From positions 1-60,337 of the forward strand of contig CANRGH010000014.1 in the NCBI GenBank assembly GCA_947630135.1: a stretch of DNA of 60,337 nucleotides, read 5' to 3'. A program made the position numbers and the translations under genes. A model generated the notes under the pieces. The model had not been told where the DNA came from. It saw only the letters and a list, made by a program, of their open reading frames with translations, and searched no databases. This DNA is from an uncultured Monoglobus sp. (GTDB lineage: Bacteria > Bacillota > Clostridia > Monoglobales > Monoglobaceae). This document shows positions 35,261 through 47,252 of this stretch, piece after piece; the first letter of the stretch is position 1, and every line of letters begins with the position of its first letter.

Positions 35261-35560
35261 ATGTGTAAGTGCGAATGTTCCCATAAGACGAAAAAGCGGA
35301 GCGAGGAGGAGTACAAGAGCCTCATCAACCGCTTAAGCCGCATTGAGGGGCAGATACGCGGCTTAAAAGGCATGGTTGAGCGCGACGCGTACTGCCCGGA
35401 TATTCTGGTTCAGGCCTCGGCGGTCAGCGCCGCGCTGAGCGCGTTTAACCGCGAGCTGCTTTCGAGCCATATAAAAAGCTGCGTCGTAAACGACATCAGA
35501 GAGGGCAATGACGAGACGATCGACGAGTTGCTCGCGACATTGCAGAAATTGATGAAATAG
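35261..35560 (+). CDS. csoR: CsoR-family copper-sensing repressor
   Basis: A 99-residue all-helical repressor (DUF156). RLSRIEGQIRGLKGMVERDAYCPDIL contains the first Cys ligand, and SSHIKSCV the His-x3-Cys pair, giving the C-H-C copper site. The N-terminus (MCKCECSHKTKK) adds extra Cys and His, an oddity that might bind metal as well. It binds the two operators upstream and is released on Cu(I) binding. It lies 11 bases before copA, so a Cu-induced operon. Confidence 0.95.
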   Translation: MCKCECSHKTKKRSEEEYKSLINRLSRIEGQIRGLKGMVERDAYCPDILVQASAVSAALSAFNRELLSSHIKSCVVNDIREGNDETIDELLATLQKLMK

Positions 35561-35571
35561 GGGTGATATAA

Positions 35572-38091
35572 TTGCGTCAATATAATGTGACGGGAATGAG
35601 CTGCGCCGCATGCAGCGCGAGGGTCGAAAAGGCCGTCTCAAAGGTTGACGGCGTGACCTCGTGCTCGGTGAGCCTGCTGACAAACTCAATGGGCGTTGAG
35701 GGAACCGCGAGTCCCGAGTCGGTCATAGCGGCTGTCAAAGCCGCGGGCTACGGCGCGTCGCTCAAGGGCGCGGAGGCAAAAAAAGAGGCGGAGGAGGATT
35801 TAAGCGACGCGGGCTTCCGCGCGCTCAAATCTCGGCTCTTGTGGTCGCTCGGATTTCTGATCGCGCTGATGTATATTTCCATGGGCCACATGATGTGGAA
35901 CTGGCCGCTGCCGTCGTTTTTGGCCGAGAACCATGTGGCTATGGGGCTTGTTCAGCTTCTTCTGACCGAGATCATCATGGTTATCAACGGAAAGTTTTTC
36001 ATAAGCGGATTTAAGGGGCTTATTCACGGCGCGCCGAACATGGACACATTGGTCGCTCTGGGCGCGGGCGCCTCATTCATATACAGCACCTACGCGCTGT
36101 TCGCGATGACCGCGGCGCAGGCCGCCATGGACCACGAGGCGGTCATGGAATACATGCACGAGTTTTATTTTGAGTCCGCGGCGATGATTTTGACTCTTAT
36201 AACCGTCGGAAAAATGCTTGAGGCGCGCAGCAAGGGCAAAACGACCGACGCGCTGCGCGGGCTTATGGACCTCGCGCCGAAGACCGCGGTTGTGCTTCGC
36301 GGCGGAGCCGAGACCGAGGTTCCGATCGAAGAAGTGAGCGTCGGCGACATATTTGTCATTCGTCCGGGCGGCAGCATACCGGTCGACGGAATTGTTGTCG
36401 AGGGCGAAAGCGCGGTCAACGAGTCGGCCCTGACCGGCGAGAGCATACCGGTCGACAAAAGCACGGGAAGCACGGTCAGCGCGGCCACGGTCAACACTTC
36501 GGGATTTTTGAAGTGCCGCGCCGCAAGGGTCGGCGAGGACACCACTCTCTCGCAGATAATTAAAATGGTAAGCGACGCGGCCGCAACCAAAGCTCCGATC
36601 GCGAAGGTGGCTGACAAGGTCTCGGGCGTGTTTGTGCCGACAGTGATCACAATCGCGGTCATTGTCACCGCGATATGGCTGATCGCGGGGCAAAGCGTCG
36701 GCTTCGCGCTGGCGCGCGGTATCTCGGTGCTTGTTATAAGCTGCCCGTGCGCGCTCGGCCTCGCCACTCCGGTCGCGATAATGGTCGGAAGCGGAGTGGG
36801 CGCGAGAAACGGGATATTGTTTAAGACCGCCGTTTCGCTTGAGGAAACCGGAAAATCAAAGATCGCCGTGCTTGACAAGACGGGCACGATCACCAAGGGC
36901 GAGCCGCGCGTCACAGACGTCCTCGCGGCCGGAAACGCGAGCGAAAATGAGCTTTTGAGTCTCGCCTGCGCCTTGGAGAGCGCAAGCGAGCACCCGCTTT
37001 CAAAGGCGGTCATAAGCCGCGGCGCGGAGCTTGGGATTAAGCCCAAAGCGGTCAGCGGATTTAAGGCGCTGCCGGGCAGCGGGCTTGAGGCACAGCTTGG
37101 CGGAAAAACGCTGCGCGGCGGAAACCTTAACTATATAAGCGGATTTTCCGAAATACCTTCGGATATAAGCGCCGCCGCGAAAAATTTTGCTGAACAGGGA
37201 AAAACGCCGCTGTTTTTCGCAGAGGACAACAGACTGCTGGGCGTTATCGCGGTCGCGGATGTGATAAAGGAGGACAGCCCGTCGGCGATAGCCGAGCTTC
37301 GGGATATGGGGATCGAGGTCGTTATGCTGACCGGCGACAACGAGCAAACGGCGAAAGCAATCGGCGCTCAAACCGGAGTTGACCGCGTTATAGCCGGAGT
37401 TATGCCCGACGGCAAGGAGAGCGTCGTGCGCGGTCTCCGCGAAAAAGGGAAGGTTCTCATGGCGGGCGACGGAATTAACGACGCCCCCGCGCTGACGAGA
37501 GCCGACACCGGAATGGCCGTGGGCGCGGGAACCGACATTGCGATCGACGCGGCTGACGTGGTGCTGATGAACAGCAGCCTCTCGGATGTTCCCGCGGCGA
37601 TAAGATTGAGCCGCGCCACGCTGAGGAACATTCACGAAAACCTTTTCTGGGCGTTTATTTATAACATAATCGGCATACCGCTCGCTGCGGGAGTTCTGAT
37701 TCCCGTGTTCGGGCTTAAGCTCAACCCAATGTTCGCGGCGGCCGCTATGAGCCTTTCGAGCTTCTGCGTCGTCACCAACGCCCTGAGGCTCAACTTTGTG
37801 AAGATAAAAAAGAAGGCTCCCGACGGAGTTTCGCGAACTTTGGAACCGAAAAATAAAATAAATATTAATAATAAAAAGGAGTTAAAAACAATGGAAAAGA
37901 CGATCAAAATCGATGGCATGATGTGCCCGCACTGCGAGGCCGCCGTAAAGGGCGCGCTCGAGGAGCTGCCCGGCGTTGAGTCGGCCGTCGCGAGCCACAC
38001 CGCGGGAAACGCGGTAGTGACATTGAGCGCCGACGTTTCGGACGATGTTCTGAAGCAGGCGATCGAGGCCAAAGGCTACAAGGTCGTGTAG
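35572..38091 (+). CDS. copA: Copper-exporting P-type ATPase fused to a CopZ-like domain
   Basis: 839 residues from a TTG start (SD GGGGTGAT). An N-terminal HMA domain with GMSCAACSARV (8-18) comes first, then membrane helices. The A-domain has LTGESIPVD (about 287), the CPC ion motif is ISCPCALGLATP (about 388), the phosphorylation site is DKTGTIT (about 434), SEHPLSKA and GDGINDAPAL follow, then the last helices. After a Lys/Asn-rich linker (about 757-773) a second HMA domain follows (GMMCPHC). A C-terminal HMA on CopA is unusual. The linker DNA looks like an old intergenic gap, with an internal SD and ATG at 37891. It pumps Cu(I) out of the cytoplasm. Confidence 0.95.
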   Translation: MRQYNVTGMSCAACSARVEKAVSKVDGVTSCSVSLLTNSMGVEGTASPESVIAAVKAAGYGASLKGAEAKKEAEEDLSDAGFRALKSRLLWSLGFLIALMYISMGHMMWNWPLPSFLAENHVAMGLVQLLLTEIIMVINGKFFISGFKGLIHGAPNMDTLVALGAGASFIYSTYALFAMTAAQAAMDHEAVMEYMHEFYFESAAMILTLITVGKMLEARSKGKTTDALRGLMDLAPKTAVVLRGGAETEVPIEEVSVGDIFVIRPGGSIPVDGIVVEGESAVNESALTGESIPVDKSTGSTVSAATVNTSGFLKCRAARVGEDTTLSQIIKMVSDAAATKAPIAKVADKVSGVFVPTVITIAVIVTAIWLIAGQSVGFALARGISVLVISCPCALGLATPVAIMVGSGVGARNGILFKTAVSLEETGKSKIAVLDKTGTITKGEPRVTDVLAAGNASENELLSLACALESASEHPLSKAVISRGAELGIKPKAVSGFKALPGSGLEAQLGGKTLRGGNLNYISGFSEIPSDISAAAKNFAEQGKTPLFFAEDNRLLGVIAVADVIKEDSPSAIAELRDMGIEVVMLTGDNEQTAKAIGAQTGVDRVIAGVMPDGKESVVRGLREKGKVLMAGDGINDAPALTRADTGMAVGAGTDIAIDAADVVLMNSSLSDVPAAIRLSRATLRNIHENLFWAFIYNIIGIPLAAGVLIPVFGLKLNPMFAAAAMSLSSFCVVTNALRLNFVKIKKKAPDGVSRTLEPKNKININNKKELKTMEKTIKIDGMMCPHCEAAVKGALEELPGVESAVASHTAGNAVVTLSADVSDDVLKQAIEAKGYKVV
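37891..38091 (+). CDS. copZ: CopZ-like copper chaperone, internal in-frame start within copA
   Basis: 66 residues starting MEKTIKIDGMMCPHCEAAV, a complete stand-alone HMA fold of CopZ length. AAGGAG lies 9 bases before its ATG (37876-37881), and the bases before that are A/T-rich like a spacer, yet no stop separates it from copA. It may therefore be made both as the tail of CopA and as free CopZ that carries Cu(I) to the pump. Internal initiation is inferred from the SD and not proven. Confidence 0.7.
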   Translation: MEKTIKIDGMMCPHCEAAVKGALEELPGVESAVASHTAGNAVVTLSADVSDDVLKQAIEAKGYKVV

Positions 38092-38099
38092 GAGAAAAC

Positions 38100-38135
38100 A
38101 AAAGGCCCGCCGATACACGTCGGCGGGCCTTTTGT
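38100..38135. terminator. Bidirectional terminator between copA and tyrS
   Basis: AAAAGGCCCGCCGA pairs with TCGGCGGGCCTTTT around TACACG. A-run and T-run on the two sides let it serve both convergent genes. Confidence 0.93.
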
Positions 38136-38136
38136 T

Positions 38137-39361
38137 CTATTTTTTTGTTATTTTGAGGAAGGTTTTTTTACCCTTTTTAACAACCATTTCTCCGTCGCCG
38201 AAGTAGGAATTGTCGATCACCGTTCCTATATCCTTGACCTTTTCGCCGTTGACAGAAAGGCCGTTCTGCTGAATGAGGCGTCTGCCCTCGCCCTTTGAGG
38301 GAATGAGCTTCACCTGAAGCAGCAGGTCAAGAATGTTTACTCCCGCTTCGATCTGTGACGCGTCAACTTCGGCGGAGGGCATATTGGCTGTGTTTCCGCC
38401 GCCGCCGAATATCGCCATGGCCGCGTCGTTGGCCTTTTTGGCCTCTTCCTCGCCATGGACCATTTTTGTCACCTCGTAGGCCAGAACGCACTTTACCTTG
38501 TTAAGCTCCGCGCCCTCGCACTTCTCGTACTCGGCGATCTGCTCCATAGGCAGGAAGGTCACGAGCTTCAAAAGCCTGATAACGTCCGCGTCGTCCACGT
38601 TTCTCCAGTATTGATAGAACTCATAGGGCGAAACCTTTTCGGGGTCGAGCCAGAGCGCGCCTTTTTCGGTCTTGCCCATCTTTTTGCCCTCGCTCGTGGT
38701 CAGCAGCGTGAATGTCATGCCATAGGCCTGTTTGCCGTCCTTGCGGCGGATGAGCTCAATGCCGCCGATAATATTTGACCACTGATCGTCGCCGCCGAAC
38801 TCCATGATCGCGCCGTAGTCCTTGTGCAGCTTATAGAAATCGTAGCCCTGCATCAGCATGTAGTTAAACTCAAGGAACGAGAGTCCCTTTTCAAGGCGGG
38901 TCTTGAAGCACTCCGCGGTCAGCATTCTGTTTACCGAGAAGTGGACGCCCACCTCGCGCAGGAAGTCGATATAGTTAAGATTAAGCAGCCAGTCGGCGTT
39001 GTTGACCATGATCGCCTTTTCGCCGTCAAAGTCGATAAACTTTGACATCTGCTTTTTGAAATTTTCGGCGTTGCGGCTGATCTCCTCCTGCGAGATCATC
39101 GGCCGCATGTCGGCCTTGCCCGTGGGATCGCCGACCATGGTTGTTCCGCCGCCCAGAAGCACGATCGGTCTGTGGCCCGCGTTCTGCATGTGCTTCATAA
39201 CGATGAGCTGCATGAAGTGGCCGATATGCAGACTGTCGGCCGTGGGGTCAAAGCCGATATAGAACGTGATCTTTTCCTTTCCCAGCAGCTCTCTTATCTC
39301 TTCCTCGTGTGTGGTCTGCGCGATAAGGCCGCGCTCCTTCAGAATATCAAAAACGTTTCTC

Positions 39362-39369
<8 letters not shown>
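38137..39369 (-). CDS. tyrS: Tyrosyl-tRNA synthetase
   Basis: A 410-residue class I synthetase. HIGH-type motif [11 protein letters not shown] is near residue 47, KMSKS-type motif [13 protein letters not shown] near 231, and a C-terminal S4 RNA-binding domain ([18 protein letters not shown]) is present. It charges tRNA-Tyr. It is the last gene of a leftward run lon-engB-FAH-hisS-aspS-tyrS and overlaps aspS by 8 bases; SD AAAGGAG. No T-box leader is visible before it because it is inside the run. Confidence 0.97.
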
Positions 39370-41158
<1,789 letters not shown>

Positions 41159-41160
41159 AA

Positions 41161-42426
41161 TTATCCCTCGCTTTGCTTAATAATGTCAAATATTTCACCC
41201 GGCCCAAGGCTGCATTCAAGAGTCTCGCCGGTGCTCATGTTCTTAACCGCAGCTCTGCCCGAGTCGATCTCGTCGTCGCCGAGAACAATGCTGAATTTCG
41301 CGTTTAACTTATTCGCGTATTTCATCTGCGCCTTGACGCTTCGCAGGCACAGGTCCCGCTCCGCGTGAGCGCCCATAGCGCGCAGAGAGTAAACAAGCTT
41401 TTGCGTCGCCATGTCGGCCTTTTCGCCGATCGCGGCGATAAATATGTCGGGCCTCTCCGGTTCGCCGAGGCTTATGCCCTGACTTTTGAGTATCATCATG
41501 ATACGCTCTATTCCGAGGGCGAAGCCTATTCCGGGCGTCGGTTTTCCGCCAAGCTCCTCGATCAGACCGTTGTAGCGGCCGCCGCCGCACACCGCCGACT
41601 GAGCGCCCAGATCATCCGAGGTGATCTCAAACACTGTCTTTGTGTAATAGTCAAGTCCGCGGACGATATCCGGGTCAACAGTGTACTCTATCCCGAGCGC
41701 GTCAAGATAGCCCTTGAGCTTTTCAAAATGCTCCTTGCAGTCATCACACAGGTGGTCAAGCATTTTGGGCGCGCCCTGCGCGATCTCTTGGCAAACCGGA
41801 GATTTGCAGTCGAGTATCCGCATAGGGTTCTTTTCGAGCCTGTCGCGGCAGGTGCCGCAAAGCTCGTCCGACCGCTCCGCAAAGTAATTCCGAAGCCTCT
41901 CGTTATACGCGGGCTTGCATTCGGGGCAGCCTATGCTGTTTATGTTAAGCGTCAGGCCCTTGACGCCGAGCGCCTTAAGAAAATCGAGCGCGAGCGTTAT
42001 GACCTCGCTGTCAGCGGAGGGATCGTCCGCGCCGTAGCACTCGGTCCCGAACTGGTGAAATTCCCTCAGGCGGCCCGACTGGGGCTTTTCGTATCTGTAA
42101 CACGAGATAAGGTAGTAAAGCTTCGTGGGCTGGGGATTGGCGTAGAGCGAGTTTTCGATATAGCTTCTCGCGAGTGACGCGGTTCCCTCGGGGCGAAGCG
42201 TGATGCTCCTGCCGCCCTTATCCTCGAAGGTATACATCTCCTTTTGGACGACGTCGGTCGTGTCGCCGACGCCGCGGCTGAAAAGAGCGGTGTCCTCAAA
42301 TACCGGGGTGCGAATTTCTTTGTAGCCGTACCTGCGGCAGACCTCGTGAGCTGTTTGCTCGATAAGACGTCGGATCTCGGATTGTCCGGGAAGAACGTCC
42401 TCGGTGCCTCTGGGTTTTTTAATCAT
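41161..42426 (-). CDS. hisS: Histidyl-tRNA synthetase
   Basis: A 421-residue class II synthetase. The N-terminus is KKPRGTEDVLPG, motif 2 is CYRYEKPQSGRLREFHQFG, and the histidine-specific motif IVRGLDYYTKTVFE and motif 3 GIGFALGIERIMMIL follow. A C-terminal anticodon-binding domain (about 330-421) closes the protein. It overlaps the upstream FAH-family gene by 8 bases and lies 2 bases before aspS, so the three synthetases form one unit. SD AAAGGAG. Confidence 0.97.
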   Translation of the reverse strand: MIKKPRGTEDVLPGQSEIRRLIEQTAHEVCRRYGYKEIRTPVFEDTALFSRGVGDTTDVVQKEMYTFEDKGGRSITLRPEGTASLARSYIENSLYANPQPTKLYYLISCYRYEKPQSGRLREFHQFGTECYGADDPSADSEVITLALDFLKALGVKGLTLNINSIGCPECKPAYNERLRNYFAERSDELCGTCRDRLEKNPMRILDCKSPVCQEIAQGAPKMLDHLCDDCKEHFEKLKGYLDALGIEYTVDPDIVRGLDYYTKTVFEITSDDLGAQSAVCGGGRYNGLIEELGGKPTPGIGFALGIERIMMILKSQGISLGEPERPDIFIAAIGEKADMATQKLVYSLRAMGAHAERDLCLRSVKAQMKYANKLNAKFSIVLGDDEIDSGRAAVKNMSTGETLECSLGPGEIFDIIKQSEG

Positions 42427-43186
42427 TGTCTTTCTCCTTTACTGTGTTTATAAGCGTTCCTATTCCCTCGATCTCAACCGCGACAGTGTCGCCGGGAGCC
42501 ATGGGGCCTATGCCCGAGGGCGTTCCGGTGGTTATTATGTCGCCGGGATAAAGCGTCATTATCTGCGAGATGAGCGAAACAAGACGGTTTGTCTTAAATA
42601 TGAAGTTTGACGTGTTTGAATGCTGCCTGACCTCTCCGTTGAGCAGCAGTCGTATCTCCGCGCTGTCAGGGTCAAGCTCTGTCTCGATCACCGGGCCGAT
42701 CGGGGCGAAGGTGTCAAATCCTTTTGCGCGCGTCCACTGCGAGTCAGCCGCCTGCAAATCGCGGGCCGTCACGTCGTTCAAGCAGGTGTAGCCCAAGACG
42801 TGATCCGCGGCCTCGCTCTCGCTTATGTATGACGCGGTTCTGCCGATAACTATCGCGAGCTCCGCCTCATAATCGACCTGCTCTGACATCGGCGGATATA
42901 TTATATTCCCCAGATGCGGAGCGGCGGAGGAGGTAGGCTTTAAAAACAGAGCCGGGAAAGCCGGGATTTCAAGGCCCATTTCGCGGGCATGGTCGCCGTA
43001 GTTAAGACCGACGGCCACGATTTTGGTCGGGTCGCACGGCGTGAGGTATTCGGCTTTTTCCATGTCGATCACGGTGCCGGTCTCGGTAAATGAGCCGAAA
43101 ATATCGCCGTCGAGAACGGTTCCCTTATCGCCGCTTACTTTGACATAGACCGGACTGTTGTTAATTTTTACTCTTGCGAATTTCAT
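42419..43186 (-). CDS. Fumarylacetoacetate hydrolase-family protein
   Basis: 255 residues. A short N-terminal domain is followed by the FAH fold. KIVAVGLNYGDHAREMG starts the domain, DYEAELAIVIGR carries acidic metal ligands, and NDVTARDLQ and GDIITTGTPSGIGPM close the site. Family members are 2-hydroxyhepta-diene isomerases, acylpyruvases or oxaloacetate decarboxylases/tautomerases; the substrate here is unknown. No aromatic degradation genes are close, so a housekeeping role such as oxaloacetate handling is more likely. SD TGGGAG. Confidence 0.9.
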   Translation of the reverse strand: MKFARVKINNSPVYVKVSGDKGTVLDGDIFGSFTETGTVIDMEKAEYLTPCDPTKIVAVGLNYGDHAREMGLEIPAFPALFLKPTSSAAPHLGNIIYPPMSEQVDYEAELAIVIGRTASYISESEAADHVLGYTCLNDVTARDLQAADSQWTRAKGFDTFAPIGPVIETELDPDSAEIRLLLNGEVRQHSNTSNFIFKTNRLVSLISQIMTLYPGDIITTGTPSGIGPMAPGDTVAVEIEGIGTLINTVKEKDND

Positions 43187-43208
43187 ATTTGTTCTCCCAA
43201 GCTTTAAA

Positions 43209-43802
43209 TTACGCGCGGCTTATCAATTCTTCTATCAACTCCGCGACGTCCTCGCGGCCGGTGCGCTTCTCGGCCGAGAACGGAATGAGCACGCTGTCGT
43301 CGTCCATTCCGAGTTCGTCGTATATTATCTGCATGTTTTTGTCGATCTGTGATTTTTTCAGCTTGTCAAGCTTTGTGGCGACCACGATCTGCGGAAAGTT
43401 ATAATGCCTTATCCAGTCGCTCATCATAACGTCATGCTTTGACGGAGCGTGACGCGCGTCAACAAGCTGTATCACCCCGACGAGGTTATACCTGTCCGAG
43501 AGATACGAGTTGATCATCTCCGCCCATTTTTCCTGCTCCGCCTTTGAAACCTTGGCGTAGCCATAGCCCGGCAGATCGACCAGACGGTAGCTGTCGCCCG
43601 CAATCGAATAGAAGTTGATCGTGGCGGTCTTTCCGGGCGTGCTGCTGGTTCTGGCGAGCTTTGAGCGGTTTGTCAGACAGTTGATGAGCGACGACTTGCC
43701 CACGTTCGAGCGTCCGACAAACGCGATCTCCGGCACGGTCGTGTCGGGGTATTGCTTAGGCTCCACCGCGGTTTTAAGCAGCGACACGTCTATAAAATCC
43801 AT
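43209..43802 (-). CDS. engB: Ribosome-biogenesis GTPase YsxC/YihA (EngB)
   Basis: A 197-residue GTPase. G1 is GRSNVGKSSLIN near residue 30, G2 region RTSSTPGKTATIN, G3 DLPGYGYAKV and G4 ATKLDKLKK. It helps assemble the 50S subunit. It follows lon by 10 bases, the conserved lon-ysxC order of Firmicutes. SD TAGGAG. Confidence 0.96.
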   Translation of the reverse strand: MDFIDVSLLKTAVEPKQYPDTTVPEIAFVGRSNVGKSSLINCLTNRSKLARTSSTPGKTATINFYSIAGDSYRLVDLPGYGYAKVSKAEQEKWAEMINSYLSDRYNLVGVIQLVDARHAPSKHDVMMSDWIRHYNFPQIVVATKLDKLKKSQIDKNMQIIYDELGMDDDSVLIPFSAEKRTGREDVAELIEELISRA

Positions 43803-43812
43803 AAATATTCTC

Positions 43813-46227
43813 CTAAATTTTCGGTATTTCTCTTTGAGAACCTATGTCGGTCATATTGTCGATCGGCACCATTCCGGCGTCGAGCTTCGGCATCTGCACG
43901 ATCGGCCTTAACGGGCGGCTCATGGCGTATTTGATAACATCATCCATTGTGGTTGCGAACTTAAACTCCATGTTGTCCTTAACCACGTCGGGCAGCTCCT
44001 CATAGTCGGCCGTGTTCTCTTTTGGGATTATCACCCGTTTTGAGCCAATTCTTAGGGCCGCGAGCGTCTTTTCCTTAAGTCCGCCGATCGGCAGCACGTT
44101 TCCGCGGATCGTGACCTCGCCGGTCATTGCCGCGTCGTGGCGGACGGGAGTTCCGCTCAGCGCCGAGATCATAGCGGTCGTCATGGTTATTCCCGCCGAC
44201 GGGCCGTCCTTCGGGACCGCGCCCTCGGGAATGTGAATGTGAATGTCGCGGGTCTTGTAGAAGTCGGACTTGATCCCGAGCTTCGCAGCGTTGGCCCTGA
44301 TGTATGAATATGCGGCCTTGGCCGACTCCTTCATAACGTCGCCCAGGTTTCCGGTGAGCTCAAGCTTTCCGCTGCCGTCCATGACGTTGACTTCGATCAG
44401 GAGCGTCTCGCCGCCGACCTCCGTCCACGCAAGTCCCATTGCCGCGCCGACGCTGTCGAGCTTCTCGCCCGAGCTCTCGGCGAATTTGCGCTTACCCAGA
44501 AATTCGGAAACGTTCTTTTTGATAATTCTCACATGGTACGACGGGTCGTCAACCACGCTGACCGCCGCCTTGCGGCATATCTTCGCGATCGCGCGCTCAA
44601 GTCCGCGCACGCCCGACTCGCGGGTGTAGCCGTCAATGATTTCCTTGAGCCCGCTCTCGGTAAAGGTTATGTTTTTCGAGGTAAGGCCGTTCTTTTTGCG
44701 CTGCTTGCCCGCAAGATATTTTTTCGCTATAAGCAGCTTTTCGTTTTCGGTATAGCCCGAAACCTCGATCACGTCCATTCTGTCAAGCAGAGGCTTCGGG
44801 ACCGAGCCGAGGTTGTTGGCCGAGGCTATGAACATCACGTTCGACAGGTCAAACGGCAGCTCGATATAATTGTCCCTGAACTCCTTGTTCTGCTCGGGGT
44901 CGAGGACCTCAAGCATTGCCGACGATGGATCGCCGCTGACGTCGCAGCTCATTTTGTCGATCTCGTCAAGCAGGATGACCGGGTTGTTTACGCCCGTGCG
45001 CTTTATCGCGTCAATGATCCTGCCGGGCATGGCACCGATATATGTCTTGCGGTGGCCGCGGATCTCGGACTCGTTGTGGACCCCGCCGAGGCTGAGACGG
45101 GTGTACTTCCTGCCGATCGCCTTTGCCATTGAGCTGACGATCGAGGTCTTTCCCGTTCCGGGAGGGCCCGCCAGACAGAGAATGTTGCCCGCCGCCTTGC
45201 CGGTCAGCTTGCGCACCGCGATGTATTCGAGTATCCTGTCCTTGACTTCGTTTAATCCGTAGTGATCCTTTTCCATGCGCGCTTTCGCGGCGTTGATGTC
45301 GAGCTTTTCCTTGCCCGCCTTGTCCCAGGGAAGCGCGAGAACCGTCTCGACGTAGGTCTGAATAAGCGCGTATTCCTGGGTGTGCGAGGGGATTTTTGAC
45401 ATTTTGTCAAGCTCCTCGTTGAGCTTTTCTGTCACTGCCTCTGAAAGGCGGCGCTTTGATATCTCATTGCGAAACTTTTCTATGTCCGCGGACGCGTCGT
45501 CGCCCTCTCCGAGCTCGTCCTGCAAAACCTTAAGCTTTTCGCGCAGCACATAATCGCGCTGATTTTCGTCAAGATTCTGCTGGACCTGTTCCATAACGCT
45601 TTTTTCGATGTCCAGAAGGTCTATTTCCTCCGAGAGGATTATAACCAGCCGCTCCATGCGGTCATGAATATCCGTGCAGTCGAGAATTTCCTGCTTGAGC
45701 GCAGGCTTGACCGGAAGATTTGAGATTATAACGTCGGTCATCTCACCGGGGTCCTCGATAGACAGCAGGGCCGTCATGGCCTCGGGCGAGACGCGGTCGT
45801 ATATGTCAAGATAATCCTCCATAAGGTGCTGGATCTTGCGCATCAGAAGCTGCGTGTAGGTGTCGTCATCGTCGATCTCGTCATAAAGACGCTCAACGTC
45901 CACCTTGAGGAACGAGCCCGAATCATAAAATCTTTCAATTCTGCCGCGGTATTTTCCCTCGACAAGAATGCGTACGGTGCCGTCGGGCATGCGCAAAATC
46001 TGGCGAACCTCGCAGATCGTGCCGACCTCGGCCAGGTCCGACATTTCGGGGGCCTCGGTCATATAGTCGTTCTGATAGCATAGGAAAACAAGCTTGTTGT
46101 GCCTCAAGGCGCTTTCGATAGCGTCGATAGATTTCGGTCTGCCCACGTCAAAGTGCAGTATCATTCCCGGAAAAACGATTATTCCGCGGAGCGGCACCAG
46201 AGGCAGCGTGTATATATTATCACTCAT
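43813..46227 (-). CDS. lon: ATP-dependent protease Lon (LonA)
   Basis: 804 residues. The N-terminal LON substrate domain is [20 protein letters not shown] coiled-coil region follows, then the AAA+ ATPase with [13 protein letters not shown] and [10 protein letters not shown]. The C-terminal peptidase has the catalytic Ser in [11 protein letters not shown] (about 676) and Lys in [13 protein letters not shown]. It degrades misfolded and regulatory proteins. It heads the leftward run with engB. Its start region has only a weak SD (AGG). Together with clpXP it gives the window two of the main cytosolic proteases. Confidence 0.97.
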   Translation of the reverse strand: MSDNIYTLPLVPLRGIIVFPGMILHFDVGRPKSIDAIESALRHNKLVFLCYQNDYMTEAPEMSDLAEVGTICEVRQILRMPDGTVRILVEGKYRGRIERFYDSGSFLKVDVERLYDEIDDDDTYTQLLMRKIQHLMEDYLDIYDRVSPEAMTALLSIEDPGEMTDVIISNLPVKPALKQEILDCTDIHDRMERLVIILSEEIDLLDIEKSVMEQVQQNLDENQRDYVLREKLKVLQDELGEGDDASADIEKFRNEISKRRLSEAVTEKLNEELDKMSKIPSHTQEYALIQTYVETVLALPWDKAGKEKLDINAAKARMEKDHYGLNEVKDRILEYIAVRKLTGKAAGNILCLAGPPGTGKTSIVSSMAKAIGRKYTRLSLGGVHNESEIRGHRKTYIGAMPGRIIDAIKRTGVNNPVILLDEIDKMSCDVSGDPSSAMLEVLDPEQNKEFRDNYIELPFDLSNVMFIASANNLGSVPKPLLDRMDVIEVSGYTENEKLLIAKKYLAGKQRKKNGLTSKNITFTESGLKEIIDGYTRESGVRGLERAIAKICRKAAVSVVDDPSYHVRIIKKNVSEFLGKRKFAESSGEKLDSVGAAMGLAWTEVGGETLLIEVNVMDGSGKLELTGNLGDVMKESAKAAYSYIRANAAKLGIKSDFYKTRDIHIHIPEGAVPKDGPSAGITMTTAMISALSGTPVRHDAAMTGEVTIRGNVLPIGGLKEKTLAALRIGSKRVIIPKENTADYEELPDVVKDNMEFKFATTMDDVIKYAMSRPLRPIVQMPKLDAGMVPIDNMTDIGSQREIPKI

Positions 46228-46389
46228 ATTATTACCTGTCCTTACTTACAAAATTTTCACACAGAATTAATTATACTATTAAATAAGAAAAATTTCAAGT
46301 ATTTATCGGCGTTTGATTGCATAAAAAAACAATATTGCCCCGCGGTTTTTTTGTGCAACGACTCTATTTGACAAATTTTGCCGCCCGTA

Positions 46390-46418
46390 TTGAAAAGCGG
46401 CGGAATATGTGTTATAAT
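46390..46418 (+). promoter_or_regulatory. Promoter of the PF06541 gene
   Basis: TTGAAA and TATAAT are spaced 17 bases apart in the 224-base divergent gap after lon. Confidence 0.7.
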
Positions 46419-46451
46419 ATTTTGCGGTAAACTGATATACGAGGTGGAAAT

Positions 46452-47252
46452 ATGGACAATAATCTGATTTATAATGCGGCGTCGTTTTTCTTTATTTACG
46501 CCTTTCTGGGCTGGTGCACCGAGGTCGTTTACGCCGCTCTGGTTCACGGAAGGTTCGTCAACCGCGGCTTTCTCAACGGGCCTGTCTGCCCGATCTACGG
46601 CTTCGGCGTGGTTATTGTGCTGCTTATTCTTGAGCCTATACAGCACAACTTCGCGCTGCTTTATCTCGGCTCGGTTGCGCTGACCACCGCGCTTGAGCTT
46701 GTGACCGGCTTTGTGCTCGACAAGCTTTTCCACAAGCATTGGTGGGATTATTCAAAAGAGCGGCTCAACCTCAAAGGCTACATATGCCTCAAGTTTTCGC
46801 TTGTCTGGGGCTTCGCGTGCCTGATCGTGGTCGACATAATTCACCCGGTCATCAACGAGTTTGTTAAGCTGATGCCGGACAGGATCGGCGTTATAATTCT
46901 GATCGTTTTGTCTTTCGCCATTGTCTCCGACATGGTTATGACCGTGGTCGGAATAAGCAGGACCGGCAAACATCTGCGCCTCATGCAGGCCACCGCAAAA
47001 GAGCTGCGCGAAATTTCAGACTCGATCGGCAGCGGGCTTTCAAGCAAAACGCTGCACGCCGCCGAACGGCACGAGGAAGCCAAGGCGGAGCGCGGACAGA
47101 AACGCGAGGCGAGACGCGAGAAGCTTGCGGAGCTTCAGAAACGCTACGAAGAGCTGCGCGCAAACATGCCCATGACCGGACGCCGCATACAGGCGGCCTT
47201 CCCGGACCTTGAATTGTTTGAGCGCCGCAAGGAAAAGAAGGAGAATAAGTAA
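46452..47252 (+). CDS. PF06541-type membrane protein (putative ABC-transporter type IV)
   Basis: 266 residues with about 5 membrane helices, then a charged, probably coiled C-terminal tail (about 205-266, AERHEEAKAERGQKREARRE). FIYAFLGWCTEVVYAALVHG, RGFLNGPVCPIYGFGVV and LELVTGFVLDKLF are diagnostic for PF06541. Despite the Pfam name, transport has not been shown for most members. SD GAGGTGG. Its stop overlaps the next ATG by one base (TAATG), linking it to the ZnuA-like gene. Confidence 0.88.
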   Translation: MDNNLIYNAASFFFIYAFLGWCTEVVYAALVHGRFVNRGFLNGPVCPIYGFGVVIVLLILEPIQHNFALLYLGSVALTTALELVTGFVLDKLFHKHWWDYSKERLNLKGYICLKFSLVWGFACLIVVDIIHPVINEFVKLMPDRIGVIILIVLSFAIVSDMVMTVVGISRTGKHLRLMQATAKELREISDSIGSGLSSKTLHAAERHEEAKAERGQKREARREKLAELQKRYEELRANMPMTGRRIQAAFPDLELFERRKEKKENK

